Shown piece after piece: positions 26,660 through 33,710 of a stretch of DNA of 37,427 bases. Below the pieces are notes generated by a model. That model was not told the origin of the DNA. It did no database searches and saw only the letters and a program-made list of their open reading frames with translations. The DNA lies in NCBI GenBank assembly GCA_017403285.1, contig JAFQOI010000005.1, positions 1 to 37,427 of the forward strand. The letters run 5' to 3'. The position numbers and the translations under genes are program-made. This DNA is from a bacterium. Its GTDB lineage: Bacteria; Cyanobacteriota; Vampirovibrionia; Gastranaerophilales; Gastranaerophilaceae. Each line of letters begins with the position of its first letter. The first letter of the stretch is position 1.

Positions 26660-27025
26660 TTATGAAAATGTCATTAATGCTCTTACTGAACGAGCAGTAT
26701 TTTTTACATCTTCTTCAGAATGTAATTTGATTGTATCATCAAGAATTTTTATTGCTTCACCCTTATCTTTTAATGATAAAAGTTCGTTAATTGCTGTCAT
26801 TGCAACTCTGGCACTTAAGTCATTAATGCCTTTTCCTTGATGAATAAGAACAACACGAAGAGATTCATGAGTATTTTTTCTAATTAGTGCTTGCGCAGTT
26901 AATTCCCTGATTTCATCATCTGGACAATTTGTTCCAAGTTCTGTCAAAAGTTCAATAGCAGCATCACTGTCTTTGTGTTGACCGAGTGCTTGAATAATAT
27001 TTTTTATTTTTGCATTATTTTCCAT
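26660..27025 (-). CDS. HEAT-like helical-repeat protein, 121 aa
   Basis: All-helical, with repeated patterns such as SDAAIELLTELGTNCPDDEI followed by RELTAQALIRK and LSARVAMTAINELLSLKDKG, resembling two to three HEAT/PBS-type repeats. Such proteins are scaffolds and have no catalytic site. AGGAAT precedes the ATG. It lies 18 bases downstream of the tagged small gene on the same strand and is probably co-transcribed with it. Confidence 0.7.
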   Translation of the reverse strand: MENNAKIKNIIQALGQHKDSDAAIELLTELGTNCPDDEIRELTAQALIRKNTHESLRVVLIHQGKGINDLSARVAMTAINELLSLKDKGEAIKILDDTIKLHSEEDVKNTARSVRALMTFS

Positions 27026-27043
27026 AATTCCTATCCCCTTTTA

Positions 27044-27502
27044 CTATGCTAATTGTCCAATACCTTGCCACATTGCTTTCAGTTCATCAACTGATTTTGT
27101 TGAAAGGTTTTTAACGCTATATTGTCTATCAGGGAATAAACGATTTGCTATTCCTGACATATCAAATGATATTTCAGTACTACCAATTCTATCTAATTTT
27201 TCGATTACATCTGCTGTAAATTTTTTACCGAAAGAAACGATATTATTCATTCTTGTTTTAAATGCTTCATTAAAACTATTTATGCCACCGACAACAGCGC
27301 TTGCAAATAGTTTTCCTCTTTGCATAACGCTGACTTTTTCAGCCGCTTTTTTTGCGCTTTGAAATACGTCTGCTTGAATTACATTTCCTTTGAAGCTAAC
27401 GCCAAATGGATTTGTTGATAATTTATTAGTATTTGCTGTATTTTGTTGTGTATTTGCTTGCAATGCTTTAGTTGTGTGTAAACTAATTCTCCCCAGTTGC
27501 AT
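27044..27502 (-). CDS. Uncharacterised 152-aa protein with SFKG N-terminal tag
   Basis: Not recognised. Residues 1-33 are polar and Asn/Thr/Gln-rich, followed by GVSFKGN (about 34-40), the same motif as in the extended pgk product and close to that in adk. The remainder is helical and amphipathic (VFQSAKKAAEKVSVMQRGKL, FNEAFKTRMNNIVSF) with no membrane helix. AAAGG is about twelve bases before the ATG. It is the third tagged protein in this window. Confidence 0.7.
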   Translation of the reverse strand: MQLGRISLHTTKALQANTQQNTANTNKLSTNPFGVSFKGNVIQADVFQSAKKAAEKVSVMQRGKLFASAVVGGINSFNEAFKTRMNNIVSFGKKFTADVIEKLDRIGSTEISFDMSGIANRLFPDRQYSVKNLSTKSVDELKAMWQGIGQLA

Positions 27503-27750
27503 AATATAATAATCCTTTCTATTTTTTATTTCGTTTGTACAAATAAACTATCACATTTTATTCCTATTAATATCATTCTTTTAGTGTAAAAAATAATTAG
27601 AGATTGAAAGTATATACAAATTAAATACACCTTTTAGAGGAGTTATTTTATAATTTTTTGTTAAGAAACTTCACAAATGAAAAAATACCCTAAAGTTTAC
27701 ACAAAAGTATGCCGAAAATATTAGAGAAAGAAAAAGTAAAGAGGAAGCGT

Positions 27751-27855
27751 ATGCAAGAATTAAACGTAGCTATAGCTGAAAATCTTGGTGTTTTATTAAT
27801 GGGATTTGAAGATGAAGTTGTAAGAGGACTTCTTGAATATTTAAAAATGGAATAG
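27751..27855 (+). CDS. Candidate microprotein, 34 aa
   Basis: MQELNVAIAENLGVLLMGFE followed by DEVVRGLLEYLKME. GAGG lies six bases before the ATG at 27751. An in-frame ATG at 27709 would add 14 basic residues but has no ribosome site. The peptide would be one acidic amphipathic helix. A 9-bp inverted repeat (AATAGATTA/TAATCTATT) starts at the stop codon. Nothing else occupies the 377-base interval between the flanking genes. Translation is plausible but unproven. Confidence 0.45.
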   Translation: MQELNVAIAENLGVLLMGFEDEVVRGLLEYLKME

Positions 27856-27879
27856 ATTATTATATAATCTATTCCTAGT

Positions 27880-28506
27880 TTAGTTTAAGTAAGTGTTATA
27901 TTTCTTTTCATCCTTAATAGACGTTTTTGGTCCGTGACCAGGGTACACCACTGTATCATCATTAAGAGTCAAGAGTTTTGTTTTGATAGAGTTGATAAGT
28001 AGATCATAGTTTCCATCATGGAAATCAGTTCTACCAATTGAGCGTTGAAAAAGAGCATCACCAGAGAACAATTTTCCATCAACGTAATAACTTAAACTTC
28101 CGGATGAATGTCCTGGAGTATGGAAGATTTGTATTCTGTGACGCCCTATGTATAACTCAGAATCTTCATCAATGAAGGCAGAAGGAGTTATAGGCTTTAC
28201 ATCTACATCAAAACCCCACATAGCCATTTCCACATCAATATGGTCAACATGAAGCATATCTTTTTTATGCATATATATAGGTATTTCAGGAAATTCTTTT
28301 TGAAATGCCACTTCACCATATAAATGGTCAAAATGACCATGAGTATTCAAAATGAATTTAAGTTTATAACCAAGCGTATCTATATCATTTTTCATTGCCT
28401 TATAATCACCGCCAAGGTCAATAACAACTGCCTCTTTAGAATCTTCATCCAATAGTAAATATGTGTTTATTCCTAAAAAACCGGTATTATAAATTTTTAA
28501 TTCCAT
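27880..28506 (-). CDS. Metallo-beta-lactamase-fold hydrolase, glyoxalase II-like
   Basis: A 208-aa soluble hydrolase. Metal ligands are in THGHFDHL, HTPGHSSGS, FSGDALFQ and YPGHGP, the order of the GloB-like/YcbL family. This family hydrolyses thioesters such as S-lactoylglutathione or related compounds; the exact substrate is unknown. The ATG at 28506 has GAGGTG six bases upstream; the GTG at 28515 lies inside that site. It is divergent from rnhC, with 48 bases between the starts. Confidence 0.92.
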   Translation of the reverse strand: MELKIYNTGFLGINTYLLLDEDSKEAVVIDLGGDYKAMKNDIDTLGYKLKFILNTHGHFDHLYGEVAFQKEFPEIPIYMHKKDMLHVDHIDVEMAMWGFDVDVKPITPSAFIDEDSELYIGRHRIQIFHTPGHSSGSLSYYVDGKLFSGDALFQRSIGRTDFHDGNYDLLINSIKTKLLTLNDDTVVYPGHGPKTSIKDEKKYNTYLN

Positions 28507-28539
28507 TTGCTTCACCTCAAGGAAATTATATCATATGCA

Positions 28540-28554
28540 TGTTATATTAGAAGA
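28540..28554 (+). promoter_or_regulatory. Extended -10 promoter of rnhC, leaderless geometry
   Basis: TG-T-TATATT (hexamer 28543-28548) is followed by six bases and then the ATG at 28555, the same spacing as at coaE and the Xer gene. Confidence 0.5.
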
Positions 28555-29430
28555 ATGAACACATATTCTACAAAAATCACATCACTTCAAGCAAATAAAA
28601 TAAAAGAGATTATAGAAAAATATAATGCTTCTTTTGATGTCATACAATATTCAAACTGGAGAGCAAAAACAACATCTTTTCAAGCGACTTATTACACTAG
28701 TGGAAAGCTTTTAGTTCAAGGAAAAGATATTTCTAAAATTGCAGCAGAAATTGATAGCGTCATTGGAATAAAAAGAGTCGAAGAAGCAACAATAGAAATA
28801 GAATATGAAAAATACATAGGAACTGATGAATCTGGAAAAGGTGATTTTTTTGGTCCATTGGTTATCGCAGGCGTGCAAACATCAAAAGAAAACAAACAAC
28901 GATTTATTGAACTTGGAATAAAAGATAGTAAAAAACTTGATGATAAAAAGATAAAGCAACTTGCTGCAATAATTAAAGCAAACGCTGTACACTCTGTTGT
29001 TGTTATAACGCCACAAAAATACAATGAACTATACGCCAAATTTAACAATCTAAATAAACTACTAGCGTGGGGACATGCCCGTGCAATTGAAAACATTTTA
29101 GAAAAATCACCCTGTGATTATGCGCTAGCTGATAAATTTGGTGACGAATCATTAATAAGAAATGCATTAATGCAAAAAGGACAAAAAATAACATTAAAAC
29201 AGATGGTACGAGCAGAAGCGGATATTGCCGTTGCGGCAGCATCAATATTAGCAAGAGCAGAATTTGTAAAAAGAATGGATGAAATGGCTGCAAAATATGA
29301 ATTAAACTTTTCCAAAGGTGCTTCAGACAAAGTTATTTCCCAAGCGAAAATTTTTAGTGAGAAATACTCAAAAGACAGACTTAACGAAGTTGCAAAACTG
29401 CATTTCAAAACCGCACAAAGTATTATCTAA
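28555..29430 (+). CDS. rnhC: Ribonuclease HIII
   Basis: Cleaves RNA in RNA-DNA hybrids. The 291-aa protein has an N-terminal TBP-like substrate-binding domain (residues 1-80, with the family's SNWRAKTTSFQATYYTSGKL pattern) and a catalytic domain starting IGTDESGKGDFFGPLV, which holds the first Asp-Glu pair. Further acidic residues are in KDSKKLDD and ADKFGDE, and MVRAEADIAVAAASILARA closes the core. RNase HIII is most familiar from Firmicutes and is rarer in cyanobacteria. No Shine-Dalgarno is present; the start is probably leaderless. Confidence 0.93.
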   Translation: MNTYSTKITSLQANKIKEIIEKYNASFDVIQYSNWRAKTTSFQATYYTSGKLLVQGKDISKIAAEIDSVIGIKRVEEATIEIEYEKYIGTDESGKGDFFGPLVIAGVQTSKENKQRFIELGIKDSKKLDDKKIKQLAAIIKANAVHSVVVITPQKYNELYAKFNNLNKLLAWGHARAIENILEKSPCDYALADKFGDESLIRNALMQKGQKITLKQMVRAEADIAVAAASILARAEFVKRMDEMAAKYELNFSKGASDKVISQAKIFSEKYSKDRLNEVAKLHFKTAQSII

Positions 29431-29447
29431 AACAAATAGGTGTAAAA

Positions 29448-30317
29448 ATGAAAAAGATAGAAAAAATTGTATTAATAATTATAATAAACGTTTTTGTATT
29501 ATGTGCACTCTTTTTAATAACAGAAGGTTTTTTTTATCTCAAAGAATTTCCATTAAATAAAAAACATTTTAAAATTGAGGATATAAAATTCAAATTTAGA
29601 CACAATGGATTAGAATACAAAAAACCACCAATCCTGATATATGGCTGTTCATATGGCTATGGAGCAGGACTAAACGACAAAGAACATATTGGATACATCT
29701 TATCGAAACAAACAAAAAGACCGGTGTATAATTTTTCTCTTGAAGCAAGAGGGATGCAACATGCACTATATATTATAAAAAATCAAGAAATAATAAATCC
29801 AAAACCAGAATATGCTATATATATCTACATTGATGACCATATAAGAAGACTTTATATGACTTGTATGAAAATAGATCCATTTTACCATTTAGAATATGAA
29901 GAAAAAGATGGAATATTGCAACAAAAAAATGACAAATTAGCACCAATAAAAAATACATTAATTTATAAACATATTATATCAGATTTAATATATCCAAATA
30001 CAAGCCAACAAAAGCGATTTGAACTATTAAAACTCTACCTAAAGGAAATGAAAAGAGAATTAAATGACAAATATCCAAATATAAAATTTGTTTTCTTAAT
30101 CTATAATAAAAATTATAAATTAGATAACATTAGCAATTTAAAATTCACAGATAAAATGCTAGAAGAAATCAAACGATTAGATATTGATGTTGTTGATTTA
30201 GAAGACTTTTTTGGAAATAAATTATACGAAGATAAATATCGTTATGTAGGGCATCATCCATCCACACAAGCTTGGCAAGAAATTGTACCAAAACTTATTG
30301 AATTTGAAAGAATATAG
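29448..30317 (+). CDS. Membrane-anchored SGNH-hydrolase-like protein
   Basis: A 289-aa protein with an N-terminal membrane helix (residues 7-28) and a domain with SGNH features: nucleophile block LIYGCSYGYGAG, a second block NFSLEARGMQH and the C-terminal GHHPSTQAW holding the catalytic His. The Asp normally three residues before that His is not obvious (VGHH). The family includes esterases and O-acyltransferase partners acting on glycans. AGGTG precedes the ATG; it lies 17 bases after rnhC and is probably co-transcribed. It ends at a strong terminator. Confidence 0.7.
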   Translation: MKKIEKIVLIIIINVFVLCALFLITEGFFYLKEFPLNKKHFKIEDIKFKFRHNGLEYKKPPILIYGCSYGYGAGLNDKEHIGYILSKQTKRPVYNFSLEARGMQHALYIIKNQEIINPKPEYAIYIYIDDHIRRLYMTCMKIDPFYHLEYEEKDGILQQKNDKLAPIKNTLIYKHIISDLIYPNTSQQKRFELLKLYLKEMKRELNDKYPNIKFVFLIYNKNYKLDNISNLKFTDKMLEEIKRLDIDVVDLEDFFGNKLYEDKYRYVGHHPSTQAWQEIVPKLIEFERI

Positions 30318-30341
30318 TTAATAAAAAAATACAAAAAGAAT

Positions 30342-30375
30342 AAAAAACCAGATGAAATATTCATCTGGTTTTTTT
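30342..30375. terminator. Bidirectional terminator
   Basis: The stem CCAGATGA/TCATCTGG, extended by A and T runs on both sides, between two convergent genes. Confidence 0.9.
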
Positions 30376-30381
30376 AGTATT

Positions 30382-33162
30382 TTATTTTGTTTCCACTGTG
30401 CCACCAAATTTTTCTAATAACATCGGCAAATATTTTTCCTCTTTTCTAGTACTTAGAGAACGGAAATATTCTGTAAAGTTACTTGGGTTTCCACCACTTG
30501 CCCAAAGCAATGCAGCAATAAAGTTATCTGAATTTTCAAATTCGTTCGCATTATTCATAATTTTCTTAAATGCAGATTCTCCAGGAGAACCATATGCTTT
30601 TTCCCAACCAGAAGAATTTGCTTTATCCTCGTATATAGATTTATAATCAAAACCAGAATTTGATATCATTTTTGTAAACAATGTATTTAATTCTTGAGTT
30701 TCTTCCTTTCCACTATATCTTTCTTGGAATAATCTTGCAAAGTCTGGGAATTCTGCATTTAATAATCTTATTTCTTCTTGAGAAGCATTAGAATACATTG
30801 AATAAATCATGTCAGTCACAGCATTTTGAGGACTTGTTTCAAAATCTGGATCATCACCTATTGGTGAGAAGACGAAATCTTCAGTAGTTTGTCCAGTAAT
30901 TTCTCTATAATTATTATTCATTTCTATAACTGTAGCAATATCGTTCGTTTCGTTGTATGTACGAGTCAACAAATCTGCATAACTACTATTGAAGAAAGAT
31001 CCATAATTTGTAAACAAATCTCCAACTTTCATACCATTTACTTCTTGAGCATATATTTGTGAAATTAAGTTTAACGCCTCATCTGCTGGTATTTCTTCAT
31101 TTCTTAAAATTTCATTTACCATTGCTTCATATTCGGTTGAAATTTGCCATTGATCAAGAACAACACCATCCACATTCATACTTTCTGTTAGTCCTGTAAT
31201 TTGAGCCAAATAATCTTGACCGACTTCAGATGTAACACCAGTTTCAGTTATATCATCTTCTAGTTCTGGATTATCATCCATTTCCATTAATGCTGTCAAC
31301 GCAGCATAGGTTTCTATATGAGCATCTACCCAGCTCATAGCTCTTGTTGGGTCACTAAAGAGATCTTCCAATTGTTTTTTAATCGCACTTGCAATCGTTT
31401 CATCAGTTGCAAAATTTGCTACAAATTCTTCTCCATTACCATATTTTTCAATTACAGAAGAAAGAGTTGACGTAGCCAAAGCAGTTATATCAACATCTTC
31501 TGGTATTTTTCCAGTATCTTGAAGTTCTTTTGCAAGCATTTCAACTTGATCAGGTGCGAATACACCCTCTTTGCTAGTTGCATATTTAGAATAGGTTCTA
31601 TCTTCACCATTTTCATCTTTAAGTGGGTCAACAGAATATACCTCTGTTGATGGATTGCCCTGCGCTGGAACATTGGTGTGAATAATTTTTATTTCTCCAC
31701 CATCATTTACAACTCTGAAATGATCTTTTGTTCCATCTTCATTCACTTTTGAGAAACAATTTGAACCTTCCGATTGCATTTCATCAAAATTAAAATCGCC
31801 ACCAATATATTCTTTCAAATATTCTTTTTCTTCTTCTGGATCTAAAGTTACAGAATTAGATGATAACAATGCATCATTAGCAGCAGAGGTTTCAGCACTA
31901 AGCGCAGTATTTTCAAAAGAACCTAATCTTTCAATTCCTTCTTCTTTTGTCACCAATACATTTTCCGCTTCAGAAATTGCAGTATCATATTCAGCAAGAT
32001 TTAATTGCAATTGTGCTATATTTGCTTCAAAAGGAGCAGTAACTTCAGACAATTGTGTTCTTGCTGTTTCTAATTCAGTTAAAGCAGTTTGTGCTTGCTG
32101 TGAAAGTCTATTATATGCTTCGCTTGATTCTTGTAATGTAACCAAGGCATCTGCTATTTTTGTATCAAGTTCTTCAGATTCTTGTTCTAAAACATTGAGC
32201 GCATTTTCTGCCTCACCTAATTGCTGTTCATATAAAGAAAGCTGGTCTTGTGCCTGTTTTTCTTGTTCTTCGAGGGCACTTACCTGATTTTCCCACTCTT
32301 GAATTGCTTGCGCATATTTTACTTCATCAACTACTGTTTCACCATCTTCGTTTTCGCTTTGGAATGATGATTCACTTGGTTTTTCTGATTTAACAACACT
32401 TAATTGTGATGAAATAGCACTTAATGTTACTTTTTGATTTTCAACAGCAGAAGTTAAATCTGAAATAACTGTTTTCTGATTATCAATTTCAGACAATTTT
32501 GCATCTTTTTCACCTTTTAAATCAACAAAATTTTGTGCTGCTTCACTTTCATCATTTTTTGCCACTTCTTCTGCTTGATTAAGCGCTGTTTGATATTTTT
32601 CTTGAGCGGTATCAACAGCTTGCTGTTTTTCTGCCTTTGCAGTTTCCATTTGAGTTCTTTGTTCTGCAATTTGATCAGAGATGGAAGCTCTTTCACCACG
32701 AAGAGATTCAACATCTTGCCCCATCAAATCAGCAACTTTTACGGGAGAAGCAACTGTAGCAGCGCCATTTTGCAGCGCAACTGGTCTTTTAACTTCTCTA
32801 TTTTTATATTCATCACTATTAGCATAGTTATTACTTGAAGTAGCCGTTTGACTTGCTATTTGCGCAGCTTCTTCGCTATTTTCTACGACATCAGCATAAG
32901 AAACGCTTTCTCCATCGCCGTCTAAACTAGCAAATGCATCAAAGGAATCCTGATATGCCGCTTCAATATCAGAATAATCTATATTGTTCGTTTCACAATG
33001 TTCTTTCAATAAATCTTCAAAGACATTTTTATCAATATTTCCGTCTTTAACTTTCTGATCATTATCATTCATATCCGCTTCTTCAAGCAATTTAGTATAT
33101 TCAGTATAAGTTATACCTAAATTTTGTTTTAAATAATTAAAACTCATGATATTATCAGACAT
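30382..33162 (-). CDS. Large acidic coiled-coil protein with EF-hand-like loops
   Basis: A 926-aa protein with no signal peptide or membrane helix. Near the N-terminus, DMNDNDQKVKDGNIDKNVFE and FASLDGDGESVSYADVVE look like two degenerate EF-hand loops. Residues about 150-415 form a long coiled coil with many Gln/Glu/Ala heptads. The C-terminal half is a helical globular region rich in Asp, Glu and Asn. AAGGAG lies six bases before the second of two adjacent ATG codons (33162), which is preferred. I do not recognise the family. A structural, surface or secreted role is possible. Confidence 0.75.
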   Translation of the reverse strand: MSDNIMSFNYLKQNLGITYTEYTKLLEEADMNDNDQKVKDGNIDKNVFEDLLKEHCETNNIDYSDIEAAYQDSFDAFASLDGDGESVSYADVVENSEEAAQIASQTATSSNNYANSDEYKNREVKRPVALQNGAATVASPVKVADLMGQDVESLRGERASISDQIAEQRTQMETAKAEKQQAVDTAQEKYQTALNQAEEVAKNDESEAAQNFVDLKGEKDAKLSEIDNQKTVISDLTSAVENQKVTLSAISSQLSVVKSEKPSESSFQSENEDGETVVDEVKYAQAIQEWENQVSALEEQEKQAQDQLSLYEQQLGEAENALNVLEQESEELDTKIADALVTLQESSEAYNRLSQQAQTALTELETARTQLSEVTAPFEANIAQLQLNLAEYDTAISEAENVLVTKEEGIERLGSFENTALSAETSAANDALLSSNSVTLDPEEEKEYLKEYIGGDFNFDEMQSEGSNCFSKVNEDGTKDHFRVVNDGGEIKIIHTNVPAQGNPSTEVYSVDPLKDENGEDRTYSKYATSKEGVFAPDQVEMLAKELQDTGKIPEDVDITALATSTLSSVIEKYGNGEEFVANFATDETIASAIKKQLEDLFSDPTRAMSWVDAHIETYAALTALMEMDDNPELEDDITETGVTSEVGQDYLAQITGLTESMNVDGVVLDQWQISTEYEAMVNEILRNEEIPADEALNLISQIYAQEVNGMKVGDLFTNYGSFFNSSYADLLTRTYNETNDIATVIEMNNNYREITGQTTEDFVFSPIGDDPDFETSPQNAVTDMIYSMYSNASQEEIRLLNAEFPDFARLFQERYSGKEETQELNTLFTKMISNSGFDYKSIYEDKANSSGWEKAYGSPGESAFKKIMNNANEFENSDNFIAALLWASGGNPSNFTEYFRSLSTRKEEKYLPMLLEKFGGTVETK

Positions 33163-33333
33163 CATAGACTCCTTTTCTATACACTCGGAAGTCCATCGAC
33201 CTCTTTTATAAATAACTTTAAATTTTTTATTTATTTGTAAAAAAATTGTTACAAAAAAATATTATAAATACTAAAGAATAAAATCACTATAAATAATCTT
33301 TAATTTAAATATCAATTTAACTTTGAGCTGAGA

Positions 33334-33537
33334 TTACTTATTTAATACACTAATAACAATTTGCTTCATAATATCCATTTCTTCAGGCTTACTTTCAGCA
33401 ATCAGAATTGTCAAAGCAAACAAAGCACTGGAATCTATTATTGGAAAATTATTTTTATAAAGCATATTATTTTTATCTAAAAAGTACAAGAAACAACTTG
33501 CGGCAATGCGTTTGTTTCCATCAGTTAAAAAAATCAT
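33334..33537 (-). pseudogene. C-terminal remnant of a Fic/RhuM-type protein
   Basis: The 67 residues contain FLTDGNKRIAASCFLYFLDK, matching the end of the Fic active loop (HPFxDGNKR) and the following helix. The tail (ALFALTILIAESKPEEMDIM) resembles the C-terminus of RhuM-type Fic proteins. The loop His and the whole upstream domain are absent; the bases before it (33538-33640) give no recognisable Fic sequence in one frame. The catalytic His is missing, so AMP-transfer activity is not expected. It sits next to the helicase cassette boundary. Confidence 0.6.
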
Positions 33538-33646
33538 TAAATAGGATAATAAATTAACTTGAAGACAAGATTTGTAAAATAGCAGCTTTAGAATGTTATG
33601 TTGCCTTTTTGAAGAAATCCCTCTGCTTTTCCAACAATTAAAAACT

Positions 33647-33674
33647 TTTAAACACCTTTAAAACAGGAGTTAAC
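33647..33674 (+). repeat. Left flanking TTTAAAC repeat of the helicase cassette
   Basis: TTTAAACACC followed by TTTAAAAC and GTTAAC. It matches the sequence at 36354-36382 at about 21 of 28 positions, including the first nine bases. It lies 36 bases before the helicase ATG. Confidence 0.5.
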
Positions 33675-33692
33675 GTTTCTTTATTTGGTTTG

Positions 33693-33701
33693 TGCTATTC
33701 T
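33693..33701 (+). promoter_or_regulatory. Extended -10 promoter of the helicase gene
   Basis: TG-C-TATTCT is followed by nine bases and then the ATG at 33711, predicting a leader of only two to three bases. No Shine-Dalgarno is present. Confidence 0.4.
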
Positions 33702-33710
33702 AAATATACA

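Noticed and set aside
33538-33640. Upstream half of the Fic/RhuM gene
   Set aside because: In no frame could I recover the HPF loop or the upstream Fic helices; only the C-terminal remnant is supported.
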